A DNA stretch of 64,000 nt from contig NZ_JBFRXN010000002.1 in NCBI RefSeq assembly GCF_040947875.1, positions 3,162,001-3,226,000 on the forward strand, written 5' to 3'. Made by a program: the position numbers and the translations under genes. The notes under the pieces were generated by a model that was not told the origin of the DNA, did not search any database, and was given only the letters and a program-made list of their open reading frames with translations. Shown here in pieces: positions 8,834 through 17,373 of the stretch (positions within the stretch are counted from its first letter, which is position 1; each line of letters opens with the position of its first letter). The DNA comes from Pseudomonas sp. MYb118 (lineage in GTDB: Bacteria; Pseudomonadota; Gammaproteobacteria; Pseudomonadales; Pseudomonadaceae).

Positions 8834-9366
8834 GCTGGCCGCTCCATGCCGTTGTCTTGATCCAGGCGTTGCTTGCAATGCAGCAGGGCAAAGGCGATGT
8901 GCTTTTCCACCATGCTCAGGGAAATGCCCATGCGCTCGGCGATCTGCGCCTGGCTCAACCCTTCGAAGCGGTGCAGCATAAGGGCTTCGCGGCGCCGTGG
9001 CGAGAGTTCGGCGAGCACACTCCTGAGGTGTTCCAGACGTTGCATGCGTTGCGCTCCGGCCAGTGGGTCGTGGTGCTCGTCGGTGGCGGGTTCCGGCTCG
9101 GCGTCATCGGCCGTGTGCACAATGTTGCGCACCTTCTGCCGGCGCCAGTGATCGCGCAGCAGGTTGCGCGCCATTTGGAACAGGAATGCCCGCGGCTGCT
9201 CGACCTTGGCGCGGTCGTCGTAGTCCAGCCATTGGGTAAAGACATCCTGGGTCATGTCGGCGGCGTCGCTGGGGTTATCCGTGCGTTTGCGCAGGTAATG
9301 CAGGATGTCCCCATAGAACCGACCGAAGAAATCGGCCGACTGTGGGTCGGGCGTGAGGCGAGGCAT
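8830..9366 (-). CDS. ECF sigma factor, FecI type
   Basis: 178 aa, the usual size. Region 2 (FGRFYGDILHYLRKRTDNPSDAADMTQDVFTQW, then PRAFLFQMARNLLRDHWRR) and region 4 (ELSPRRREALMLHRFEGLSQ, helix-turn-helix IAERMGISLSMVEKHIAFAL) are both intact. With the overlapping FecR gene and the TonB receptor it forms an iron/heme-responsive cell-surface-signalling system that should transcribe the receptor gene. An AT-rich Fur-box-like stretch lies 38-63 bases upstream of the start. Confidence 0.92.
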   Translation of the reverse strand: MPRLTPDPQSADFFGRFYGDILHYLRKRTDNPSDAADMTQDVFTQWLDYDDRAKVEQPRAFLFQMARNLLRDHWRRQKVRNIVHTADDAEPEPATDEHHDPLAGAQRMQRLEHLRSVLAELSPRRREALMLHRFEGLSQAQIAERMGISLSMVEKHIAFALLHCKQRLDQDNGMERPA

Positions 9367-9403
9367 GGATACCCTTCTTGACGAGGCGTAGTGTGCAAAG
9401 TCG

Positions 9404-9429
9404 TGAATGATATCGAGAATGATTACTAT
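9404..9429 (-). promoter_or_regulatory. Fur-box-like operator upstream of the sigma-factor gene
   Basis: GAATGATATCGAGAATGATT carries two copies of the AATGAT hexamer spaced by one helical step, matching the NATWAT-repeat form of Fur boxes. It is a short AT-rich island in GC-rich DNA just upstream of a FecI-type gene, where Fur control is expected. No alignment score was computed. Confidence 0.65.
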
Positions 9430-9497
9430 TTGTCTGCGGGCAAATGACGTTATTTGGCCATCAGGCCGTGTGCCGAATCATGCCGGGAGAAAAACCA

Positions 9498-9588
9498 CTG
9501 TGGGAGCGAGCCTGCTCGCGATAGCGCCGTGTCAGATGAAAATCATTTCGCTGACATACCGCAATCGCGAGCAAGCTCGCTCCTACAG
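9498..9588. repeat. REPIN
   Basis: Inverted pair GTGGGAGCGAGCCTGCTCGC / GCGAGCAAGCTCGCTCCTAC with about 40 bases between, lying between the sigma-factor promoter and the end of the DUF4917 gene. Confidence 0.9.
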
Positions 9589-9619
9589 GGGTGGGTGTTT
9601 GCATGTTGGTGCGGTGTTC

Positions 9620-10639
9620 TCAGACCTCCACCGGCACCGCCAGCTTCGGATTGCCCAGTGCATGGCTCTTGGAGTCGAAGAAGCGCAGCTGCGATCCCGT
9701 GCCCTCGAACAACTTCGCGTAATGGCGCTTCTGGTGCTGGATGAACGCCTTGCTGCGCGGGTAGATCGAAATCGCCAGCAACGCAGGTTTTGCCTGGCGC
9801 AGGGCCTGGATCACATGGTTGTCCTGCTCGTTCAGCCCGTGGCCGAACAGGCACAGGCCCTCGTGGTGGCCCATCAACTGATCGAAGCAGAACGACAGGT
9901 AATCCGAGCTGCGAATGGTCCGCAGCTTGTCGGCACTGGTCCCTTCGTTGACGAACAGCGGCACGTCGTCCAGCGTCTTGATGGTGTTGTTGATCGCGAA
10001 ATTGCCCAGCAACGTACCCTCGGTCGAGGTCATCCGGCGCGCCGTGCCGTCCTGGTTGCGCACCAGGTGCAGGCCGCCGTGCAGGTACAGCACGCGGGTC
10101 TTGTCGGTGGCCGTGGCGCCGAGGTCGAAGCCTGGCTCGGTGCCGTGGAACAGGTCGTCGAGGGTGTCCGGTCGATGCTGGATCGCCCAGTGGTTGAGCA
10201 GGTCGTAATTGGTGGTGAACACCGTGCGGTAACGCGACAGCTCCTGGTTGAGGGTGTCGAGCGTCGCGGGCGCCACCAGTCGCCAGGGAATGTGCACGGC
10301 GTGCACGGCGTTGATCAGCGCTTCCTTGATCGCGTAGTAGCGATTGCGCGGCGCCGCGGAGCTGACGGCCAGGGCCTTGTTCACCCGGCTGGTGGTTTTC
10401 AGCGCGCCCAGCACCTGTTCGAAACTGCGGGTCTGCAGGGCATCGAACACGCTCAGCTCGGACGGGCTCAGGGGCTTGTCCTCGACCGTGCGTGCGTTTT
10501 CGAACAGCGAGTCGTAGCCAAAATCGTCCCACACCGCGCGGCTGGCGCCGTTGCCCAGCAGCAGGCCGCTGATCGAGGCGCTGGCGCGCAAGGCGTTCCA
10601 GTCTTCAAGTTGGGCATCGACATCCTGGAAATCGGTCAT
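9620..10639 (-). CDS. DUF4917 protein with SIR2-like NAD-binding motifs
   Basis: 339 aa. Motifs in order: [12 protein letters not shown] (residues 26-37, like the SIR2 GAGAS phosphate-binding loop), [11 protein letters not shown] (about 140-150, like the TxNxD motif), YLHGGLH (about 184-190, position of the catalytic HG in SIR2-like enzymes) and [14 protein letters not shown] (about 263-276, like the GxSLSD motif). These suggest a SIR2-fold NAD-binding or NAD-hydrolysing domain. The family name DUF4917 is from recognition; its activity is not established to my knowledge. It is a single gene divergent from the alcohol dehydrogenase. SIR2-like NADases are common in antiphage systems, but no partner gene is adjacent. 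Confidence 0.7.
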   Translation of the reverse strand: MTDFQDVDAQLEDWNALRASASISGLLLGNGASRAVWDDFGYDSLFENARTVEDKPLSPSELSVFDALQTRSFEQVLGALKTTSRVNKALAVSSAAPRNRYYAIKEALINAVHAVHIPWRLVAPATLDTLNQELSRYRTVFTTNYDLLNHWAIQHRPDTLDDLFHGTEPGFDLGATATDKTRVLYLHGGLHLVRNQDGTARRMTSTEGTLLGNFAINNTIKTLDDVPLFVNEGTSADKLRTIRSSDYLSFCFDQLMGHHEGLCLFGHGLNEQDNHVIQALRQAKPALLAISIYPRSKAFIQHQKRHYAKLFEGTGSQLRFFDSKSHALGNPKLAVPVEV

Positions 10640-10700
10640 TGCGGTTGTTGTCTCAAAAAGCCAAAGGTCGGATAGGTGGCGACTTTATCACGACACGTCC

Positions 10701-10732
10701 TTGAGCCAGATCAAGTCAATCATTGGCCAATG
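10701..10732 (+). promoter_or_regulatory. Candidate ANR/FNR box and adjacent perfect palindrome upstream of the alcohol dehydrogenase
   Basis: TTGAGCCAGATCAA (10701-10714) matches the ANR consensus TTGAT-N4-ATCAA with one mismatch and lies 74 bases before the ATG, compatible with a class II site. CATTGGCCAATG (10721-10732) is a perfect 12-bp palindrome of unknown use, possibly an operator. Both are in the 148-bp gap between divergent genes. Confidence 0.4.
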
Positions 10733-10787
10733 GGTCGATTCTTCCGGTTACCGCCGCACAGACGGCCCCCGACCTGGAGACGCGCTC

Positions 10788-11936
10788 ATGAGCAGCACCT
10801 TTTTCATCCCCGCCGTGAACATCATGGGCAACGGTTGCCTGGACGAAGCCATGGACGCCATTCGCAATTACGGCTACCGCAAGGCGCTGATCGTCACCGA
10901 CGCCGGGCTGGCCAAGGCCGGGGTGGCGGCAATGATCGCCGAGAAGCTGGCGCTGCGTGACGTCGACTCGGTGATTTTCGACGGGGCCAAGCCCAACCCG
11001 AGCATCGCCAACGTCGAAAGCGGCCTGGGCCTGCTCAAGGAAAGCCGTTGCGATTTCGTCGTGTCGCTGGGCGGCGGTTCGCCCCACGACTGCGCCAAGG
11101 GCATCGCCCTGTGCGCCACCAACGGCGGGCAGATCCGCGATTACGAAGGCGTCGATCAGTCGAGCAAGCCGCAACTGCCGCTGATCGCCATCAACACCAC
11201 CGCCGGCACCGCCAGCGAGATGACCCGTTTCTGCATCATCACCGACGAAACCCGTCACGTGAAAATGGCCATCGTCGACCGCAACGTCACGCCGCTGTTG
11301 TCGGTCAACGACCCGGCCTTGATGGTGGCCATGCCCAAGAGCCTCACCGCCGCCACCGGCATGGACGCACTGACCCACGCCATCGAAGCCTACGTGTCCA
11401 CGGCGGCGACGCCTATCACCGATGCCTGCGCGCTCAAAGCCATTACCCTGATCAGCAACAACCTGCGCCTGGCCGTACGCGACGGCAGCGACATCGGCGC
11501 GCGGGAAAACATGGCCTATGCGCAGTTCCTCGCCGGCATGGCGTTCAACAACGCCTCGCTGGGCTACGTGCATGCCATGGCCCACCAGTTGGGCGGTTTC
11601 TATGATCTGCCCCATGGCGTGTGCAACGCCGTGTTGCTGCCCCATGTGCAGAGCTTCAACGCGATGGTCTGCGCCGACCGCCTGACCGACGTCGCCCACG
11701 CCATGAGCGCCGACATCCGTGGCGTCAGCCCGGAAGAAGGCGCCCAGGCTGCCCTCGCGGCGATCCGCAGCCTGGCCAAGGACGTCGAGATTCCCGCCGG
11801 CCTGCGGGCCCTTGGCGCACGGCTCAACGACATCCCGACCCTGGCCAGCAACGCCCTCAAGGACGCCTGCGGCCTGACCAACCCACGGGCGGCGGACCAG
11901 CGGCAGATCGAGGAGATTTTCCTCAGCGCGTTTTGA
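10788..11936 (+). CDS. Iron-containing (group III) alcohol dehydrogenase
   Basis: 382 aa from ATG 10788 with CTGGAGA at 10774-10780; upstream in-frame ATGs overlap the divergent gene's 5' region and lack support. The NAD-binding [11 protein letters not shown] and the [12 protein letters not shown] motif are typical of the family, as are the metal-binding segments [13 protein letters not shown] and [27 protein letters not shown]. It oxidises a primary alcohol or polyol with NAD; the exact substrate is unknown. A LysR regulator starts 70 bases downstream on the same strand and may control it. Confidence 0.9.
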   Translation: MSSTFFIPAVNIMGNGCLDEAMDAIRNYGYRKALIVTDAGLAKAGVAAMIAEKLALRDVDSVIFDGAKPNPSIANVESGLGLLKESRCDFVVSLGGGSPHDCAKGIALCATNGGQIRDYEGVDQSSKPQLPLIAINTTAGTASEMTRFCIITDETRHVKMAIVDRNVTPLLSVNDPALMVAMPKSLTAATGMDALTHAIEAYVSTAATPITDACALKAITLISNNLRLAVRDGSDIGARENMAYAQFLAGMAFNNASLGYVHAMAHQLGGFYDLPHGVCNAVLLPHVQSFNAMVCADRLTDVAHAMSADIRGVSPEEGAQAALAAIRSLAKDVEIPAGLRALGARLNDIPTLASNALKDACGLTNPRAADQRQIEEIFLSAF

Positions 11937-12006
11937 CCCGCGCGCGGTTCGGGCGCAAAGGGCGTTATGCTGCGTCCTCGCCCGAGCCGAAACCGCCGAG
12001 TCCCCG

Positions 12007-12915
12007 ATGCTGCAAAAAAGCCTGATCCGCCGCCTCGACCTGATCACCCTGCAGTTGTTCGTCGCCGTCCACGAAGAAGGCACGCTGACCCGTGCGGCGG
12101 CGCGCGAGGCCATTGCGGTGTCGGCGGCGAGCAAGCGGCTGATGGAGCTGGAAGAGGCGCTGGGCATCAGCCTGTTCGTGCGCCAGGCCAAAGGCATGAC
12201 CCTGACCCCGGCGGGCGAGACGCTCTTGCACCATGCCCGGCAGATGTTGTTCAACGTGGAAAAAATGGGCCTGGAACTGGGCGAGCACAGCCACGGCATC
12301 CGCGGTTATGTGCGCATGCTCGCCAACCTGTCGGCGATCATCCAGTTCCTGCCCGAAGACCTGCGCGACTTTTCCGAGCGTCATTCGCAGGTCAAGACCG
12401 ACCTGGAGGAGCGCCCTAGCAGCGGGGTGATCCAGGGCGTGCTCGACGGCGTGGCGGACCTGGGCATCTGCTCCAGCGACAGCGACGTCAAAGGCCTGCA
12501 CAGCGTGGTGTATCGCCAGGACCAACTGGTGGTGCTGATGCTGCCGGACCATCCACTGGCCGGCCGCGCCAGCCTGGCCTTCGCCGATACCCTGGACAGC
12601 GACTACGTCGGCCTGCATTCGGCCAGCTCCATCAACATGCGCACCCACGCCGCCGCGCGCAAGGCCGGCAAGGTGTTGCGCCTGCGCATTCACGTGCCGG
12701 GGTTCGATGCGATGTGCCGGATGGTCCAGGCCAACATGGGCATCGGCATCCTGCCGCAGAAGGCCTACGAACTGTTCGGCCGGGCGCTGGGCCTGCACGC
12801 GGTACCGCTGACCGACGACTGGTCGGACCGGGCGTTGATCCTGGTGGTGCGCGATGAAGCGGCGTTGTCGCCGGTGAGTCGGTTGTTGTTTGAGCATTTG
12901 CGGGGACAGGCCTGA
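12007..12915 (+). CDS. LysR-family transcriptional regulator
   Basis: 302 aa. The winged helix-turn-helix (residues 1-60; LQLFVAVHEEGTLTRAAARE, then SAASKRLMELEEALGISLF) is followed by a LysR substrate-binding domain (about 90-290) ending VSRLLFEHLRGQA. The effector is unknown. It lies directly after the alcohol dehydrogenase on the same strand and before a REP array that separates it from the CoA-transferase operon. Either neighbour could be its target. Confidence 0.9.
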   Translation: MLQKSLIRRLDLITLQLFVAVHEEGTLTRAAAREAIAVSAASKRLMELEEALGISLFVRQAKGMTLTPAGETLLHHARQMLFNVEKMGLELGEHSHGIRGYVRMLANLSAIIQFLPEDLRDFSERHSQVKTDLEERPSSGVIQGVLDGVADLGICSSDSDVKGLHSVVYRQDQLVVLMLPDHPLAGRASLAFADTLDSDYVGLHSASSINMRTHAAARKAGKVLRLRIHVPGFDAMCRMVQANMGIGILPQKAYELFGRALGLHAVPLTDDWSDRALILVVRDEAALSPVSRLLFEHLRGQA

Positions 12916-12935
12916 TTGTCGGGTTGGATGTCCCG

Positions 12936-13052
12936 GCCTCTTCGCGAGCAAGTCGAATCGTCGCACCGCCGCTCCCACAGGGTTATGCGTCGAACACAAA
13001 TCAAACTGTGGGAGCGGCGGTGCGACGATTCGACTTGCCCGCGAAGGGGCCC
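12936..13052. repeat. Extended REPIN with a conserved apical insert
   Basis: Arms 12941-12980 and 13006-13045 are reverse complements over 40 bases with one mismatch, far longer than a normal REP. Between the two half-sites of each REP lies an extra block TCGAATCGTCGCACCG. Similar blocks occur in REPs at about 2919 and 20849. Confidence 0.85.
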
Positions 13053-13059
13053 GCCCATC

Positions 13060-13572
13060 CAACATCACTGCGCCTGACACACCGCCATCGCGAGCAGGCT
13101 CGCTCCCACAATGGCCCGCGCCGAACACAAATCCCGGGACACCCCGAACCCTGTAGGAGCGAGCTTGCTCGCGATGAGGCCCGCTAATCCAACATCGCTG
13201 GCGCCTGACACACCGCCATCGCGGGCAAGCCCGCTCCCACAATGGCCCGCGCCGAACACAAATCCCGGGACACCCCGAACCCTGTAGGAGCGAGCTTGCT
13301 CGCGATGAGGCCCGCTAATCCAACATCGCTGGCGCCTGACACACCGCCATCGCGGGCAAGCCCGCTCCCACAGTGGCCGGCGCCGGACACAAAATCCGGG
13401 ACACCCCGAAACCTGTGGGAGCGAGCTTGCTCGCGATGAGGCCCGCCCATCCAACATTGCTGCGCCTGACATACCGCCATCGCGAGCAAGCCCGCTCCCA
13501 CAGTGGTCCGCGCCGGACGCAAAAACCGGGACACCTCGAACCCTGTGGGAGCGAGCCTGCTCGCGATAGCGG
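13060..13572. repeat. Tandem array of four REPIN units (about 131-bp period)
   Basis: REP arms beginning CTGTAGGAGC or CTGTGGGAGC recur at 13151, 13282, 13413 and 13543, each paired with an inverted arm about 65 bases before. The inter-arm DNA is also repeated (for example CAACATCGCTGGCGCCTGAC and CCGGGACACC), so whole units were duplicated. Units 1 and 2 are almost identical and units 3 and 4 more diverged. The rest of the gap, 13573-13700, holds no gene; a purine-rich AAGAGGTACC before ATG 13701 serves the CoA transferase. Confidence 0.9.
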
Positions 13573-13700
13573 CCCTGAGCCCACCGCCACACCCAGAGCG
13601 TTCGCATTTCACGAACGCCCCTTGCCAACTGAAGGTTGGATTCCAGCCGCCGCCGTCCTCTAGCCTTGGAGCCAATTCCAAGAACAAGAGGTACCCCGCG

Positions 13701-14894
13701 ATGACTGCCCCCTTAAGTGCAATCAAAGTGATCGAAATCGGCACCCTGATTGCCGCGCCGTTCGCCGCGCGCATGCTCGCCGAGTTCGGCGCCGAGGTGA
13801 TCAAGATCGAAGCCATGGGCCAGGGCGACCCGCTGCGCAAATGGCGCAAGCTGCACGAGGGCACCTCGTTGTGGTGGTACCTGCAATCGCGCAACAAGAA
13901 GTCCCTGGCGCTGAACCTCAAGTCCAGCGAAGGCATCGAACTGGTCAAGCAACTGGCGAGCAGCGCCGACGTGCTGATCGAAAACCTGCGCCCCGGCGCC
14001 CTGGAAAAACTCGGCCTGGGCTGGGACGTCCTGCATGCCATCAACCCCAACCTGACCCTGGTGCGCATCTCCGGTTATGGCCAGACCGGCCCGTACCGTG
14101 ACCGTCCGGGATTCGGCGCCATCGGCGAGGCCATGGGTGGCATTCGCTACACCACCGGCACGCCGGGTTCGCCACCGGCGCGGGTGGGTGTCAGCCTCGG
14201 CGATTCGCTGGCGTCGCTGCACGCGGTGATCGGTGCGCTGATGTCGTTGCTGCGGGTCAAGACCGGGCAGGGCGGCGGGCAGGTGGTCGATGTGTCGCTG
14301 GCCGAAAGCGTGTTCAACGTCATGGAAAGCCTGGTGCCGGAATACGACATGCTCGGCCATGTGCGCGAGCGCAGCGGCGGGGCCTTGCCGGGCATCGCGC
14401 CGTCCAATACCTACCTGACCGCCGACGGCGCCTACGTGGTGATCGCCGGCAACAGTGACCCGATCTACAAGCGCCTGATGGAAACCATCGGCCGCCGCGA
14501 CCTTGCCGACGCGCCGGAATTCGCCCATAACGACGGGCGCGCCGCACGCAGCAACATGCTCGACGCCGCCATCACCCACTGGACCAGCAGCCTGCCGATC
14601 GACGAAGTGCTGGCGGCCCTGGAAGCGGCCGAAGTGCCGGCCGGACGCATCTACTCGGTGGCCGACATCGTCGCCGACCCGCACTATCAGGCGCGGGACA
14701 TGCTGCTCAACGCCGACCTGCCCGGAGGCGTGCAGGTGAAGATGCCGGGCATCGTGCCCAAACTCTCCGAAACACCTGGTGGCGTGAACTGGTCCGGGCC
14801 GAGCCTGGGTCAGCACACCCACGGCATTCTCGCGGGCCTGGGCCTGACGGATGCGGACATCGAACGCCTGAAAACCCATGGGGTGGTGCAATGA
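13701..14894 (+). CDS. Class III CoA-transferase (CaiB/BaiF family)
   Basis: 397 aa from ATG 13701 with AGAGG upstream; the frame is open further 5' only through REP sequence. The N-terminus VIEIGTLIAAPFAARMLAEFGAEVIKIE and the GYGQTGPYRDRPGFGAI segment are family hallmarks. The expected catalytic aspartate is D168 in VSLGDSLASL. It transfers CoA between carboxylic acids. Its stop overlaps the start of an HMG-CoA-lyase-like gene by 4 bases, so it probably makes the CoA thioester which that lyase cleaves. Confidence 0.9.
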   Translation: MTAPLSAIKVIEIGTLIAAPFAARMLAEFGAEVIKIEAMGQGDPLRKWRKLHEGTSLWWYLQSRNKKSLALNLKSSEGIELVKQLASSADVLIENLRPGALEKLGLGWDVLHAINPNLTLVRISGYGQTGPYRDRPGFGAIGEAMGGIRYTTGTPGSPPARVGVSLGDSLASLHAVIGALMSLLRVKTGQGGGQVVDVSLAESVFNVMESLVPEYDMLGHVRERSGGALPGIAPSNTYLTADGAYVVIAGNSDPIYKRLMETIGRRDLADAPEFAHNDGRAARSNMLDAAITHWTSSLPIDEVLAALEAAEVPAGRIYSVADIVADPHYQARDMLLNADLPGGVQVKMPGIVPKLSETPGGVNWSGPSLGQHTHGILAGLGLTDADIERLKTHGVVQ

Positions 14895-15817
14895 TTACAG
14901 ACTTTTCGCAAACCCTGATCGTCCAGGAGGTTTCGCCCCGCGACGGCCTGCAGATCGAACCGACCTGGGTGGAAACCACCGACAAAATCGCGCTGATTGA
15001 TCAACTGTCGTTGGCCGGTTTCAGCCGCATCGAAGCCGGTTCGTTCGTCTCGCCCAAGGCCATCCCGGCCCTGCGTGATGGCGAAGCGGTGTTCACCGGC
15101 ATCGCCCGGCAAACGGGGGTGATCTACGTCGCCCTGATCCCCAACCTCAAGGGCGCGCAACGGGCCCTGGCGGCAGGCGCTGACGAGCTGAACCTGGTGA
15201 TGTCGGCGAGCCAGACGCACAACCTGGCGAACATGCGCATGCGCTGCGAAGACTCGTTGGCGGCGTTCGGCGAAATCGTCCAGTTCGCAGGTAACACCCC
15301 GGTGCGCCTCAACGGCAGCATCGCCACCACGTTCGGCTGCCCCTTCGAAGGCCGGATTGATGAAGACCGTGTGCTGCAAATCGTCGACGCCTATCAGGAG
15401 CTGGGCATCACCGGCATCACCCTGGCCGACACCACCGGCATGGCCAACCCGCGTCAGGTCGATCACTTGGTGCGGCGGGTGCTGCAACGGGTGGCCGTCG
15501 CGGACCTGACCCTGCATTTCCACAACACCCGCGGCCTGGGCCTGTGCAACGTGCTGGCCGCCTACGAGGCCGGTGCCAGGCGCTTCGACGCCGCCCTCGG
15601 TGGCCTGGGTGGCTGCCCGTTTGCGCCGGGTGCCTCGGGCAACATTTGCAGTGAAGACCTGGTGAACCTGTGCGACGAAGTCGGCATCCCCACCGGTATC
15701 GACCTGCCGCTGCTGCTCAAGTTGTCCCGCGGCCTGCCCGCACTGCTGGGCCACGAGGTCCCGGGGCAACTGGCCAAGGCCGGACGCAACTGCGACCTGC
15801 ACCCGATACCGTCCTGA
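14891..15817 (+). CDS. Hydroxymethylglutaryl-CoA lyase family protein
   Basis: 308 aa; start ATG overlaps the CoA-transferase stop (ATGA). DRE-TIM barrel metallolyase: VQEVSPRDGLQIEP carries the metal and catalytic Arg-Asp, LHFHNTRGLG the metal-binding histidines, and GGLGGCPFAPGASGN the catalytic cysteine C242. Family members cleave 3-hydroxy-3-methylglutaryl-CoA or similar 3-hydroxyacyl-CoAs to acetyl-CoA (or pyruvate) plus a ketoacid. It is not next to the leucine-degradation (liu) genes, so it may act on a different branched 3-hydroxy acid. Confidence 0.88.
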   Translation: MITDFSQTLIVQEVSPRDGLQIEPTWVETTDKIALIDQLSLAGFSRIEAGSFVSPKAIPALRDGEAVFTGIARQTGVIYVALIPNLKGAQRALAAGADELNLVMSASQTHNLANMRMRCEDSLAAFGEIVQFAGNTPVRLNGSIATTFGCPFEGRIDEDRVLQIVDAYQELGITGITLADTTGMANPRQVDHLVRRVLQRVAVADLTLHFHNTRGLGLCNVLAAYEAGARRFDAALGGLGGCPFAPGASGNICSEDLVNLCDEVGIPTGIDLPLLLKLSRGLPALLGHEVPGQLAKAGRNCDLHPIPS

Positions 15818-15894
15818 TCGACGGCGCCGAAAGCCACACAACCAGACAACAAAAACAATCGGACACCCACGGGAAGTCCGCCTGGAGAAACACT

Positions 15895-17226
15895 ATGAGC
15901 CTCAATGTCATGGAGGCGGGTGCGAACCCGTCCGTCAATCACGACGAAGAAAAAGCCCTGGTCAGCAAGGTCGCCTGGCGCCTGATGCCGCTGATCATGG
16001 TCTGCTACCTGTTCGCGTTCTTCGATCGCATCAACATCAGTTTCGCCAAGTTCCAGTTGCAGGCTGACCTGAGCCTCAGCGACACCGCCTATGGCCTGGG
16101 CGCCGGGCTGTTCGTGGTCGGCTACGTGATCTTCGAAGTGCCAAGCAACATGATGCTGTACAAGGTCGGTGCGCGGCGCTGGATCGCGCGCATCATGATG
16201 TCGTGGGGGCTGGCCACCGCGCTGATGGTGTTCGTCACCAGCGAATGGCAGTTCTACGCGTTGCGCTTCCTGATCGGCGCGATGGAGGCCGGTTTCGCCC
16301 CAGGCGTCCTGTATTACCTGACGCTGTGGTTCCCGCAGCATTATCGCGGGCGCATCACGTCCATGCTGTTCCTTGCCTCCGCGTTTGCCGGTCTGGTCGG
16401 CGCGCCGTTCTCCGGCCTGGTGTTGCAGCATCTGGATGGCGTGATGCAGATGCGCGGATGGCACTGGCTGTTCCTGCTCGGCGGCGTGCCGTGCATCGGC
16501 CTGGGGGTGCTGGTGCTGACCCTGCTCAAGGACCGCATCGAAGACGCCCACTGGCTGACGCCGGCGGAGAAAACCCTGCTGGCCAGCCGCATTGCCCACC
16601 ATGAGCCACACAAGAGCGGCGGCTCGTTGCTCGCGGCGCTGCGCATCCCCGGCTTCCTGACCCTGGGCCTGATCTACTTCCTGATCCAGGTGGCGTCCTA
16701 TGGCCTGAACTTCTGGGCGCCGCAACTGATCCGCAGCGCCGGCACCGAGAGCCCGGTGATGATCGGCCTGCTGACGGCGATTCCGTACATCTGCGGGGCG
16801 ATCAGCATGGTGGTGATTGGCCGACTGTCCGACGCCACCGGCGAACGGCGCAAATTCGTCGCCGGCCTGGTCGCGGTGGGCGCCCTGGGCTTCTTCAGCG
16901 CCGGGATCTTCGCCAGCCACACCACCTTCCTGATCATCGCACTGGGCCTGCTCGGCGCCGGGATCATCGCCTCCATCCCGAGCTTCTGGACCCTGCCGCC
17001 GAAACTGCTGGCCGGGGCAGGTGCCGGCGCGGCGGGCGGCATCGCGGTGATCAACACCCTGGGCCAGTTCGGCGGCATCGTCAGCCCGGTCATGGTCGGG
17101 CGGATCAAGGACCTGACCGGCAGCACCACCCCGGCGCTGTACGTCATCGGCCTGTGCGCCCTGATCGCCGTCGCCCTGCTGATGTGGGGCCTGCCGCAGA
17201 AGTTGCGTACCCTCGATAAGATCTAG
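15895..17226 (+). CDS. MFS transporter, anion:cation symporter type
   Basis: 443 aa from ATG 15895 with CTGGAGAAA upstream. Twelve predicted helices. CYLFAFFDRINISFAKFQLQ at the start of helix 1 and the loop RWIARIMMSWG are typical of the ACS family (phthalate, tartrate, hexuronate and related carboxylates). It follows the CoA-transferase/lyase pair by 77 bases on the same strand, so it is likely the uptake system for the carboxylate those enzymes degrade. Confidence 0.88.
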   Translation: MSLNVMEAGANPSVNHDEEKALVSKVAWRLMPLIMVCYLFAFFDRINISFAKFQLQADLSLSDTAYGLGAGLFVVGYVIFEVPSNMMLYKVGARRWIARIMMSWGLATALMVFVTSEWQFYALRFLIGAMEAGFAPGVLYYLTLWFPQHYRGRITSMLFLASAFAGLVGAPFSGLVLQHLDGVMQMRGWHWLFLLGGVPCIGLGVLVLTLLKDRIEDAHWLTPAEKTLLASRIAHHEPHKSGGSLLAALRIPGFLTLGLIYFLIQVASYGLNFWAPQLIRSAGTESPVMIGLLTAIPYICGAISMVVIGRLSDATGERRKFVAGLVAVGALGFFSAGIFASHTTFLIIALGLLGAGIIASIPSFWTLPPKLLAGAGAGAAGGIAVINTLGQFGGIVSPVMVGRIKDLTGSTTPALYVIGLCALIAVALLMWGLPQKLRTLDKI

Positions 17227-17241
17227 GCACGCACACATCCC

Positions 17242-17332
17242 CTGTAGGAGCGAGCTTGCTCGCGATGGCGGAAAGTCAGTCAAAACACACATTGGCTGAT
17301 CCACCGCTTTCGCGAGCAAGCCCGCTCCCACA
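17242..17332. repeat. REPIN
   Basis: Inverted pair GTAGGAGCGAGCTTGCTCGC / GCGAGCAAGCCCGCTCCCAC with about 40 bases between, directly after the MFS gene. Confidence 0.9.
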
Positions 17333-17373
17333 AGATCAAAAGCGGCCACCCCCAACCCTTCGAGGTCATACGC

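Noticed and set aside
13060..13572. Regularly spaced repeats resembling a CRISPR array
   Set aside because: The period is about 131 bp, the repeats are inverted REP pairs, the 'spacers' are also repeated, and no cas genes are near.
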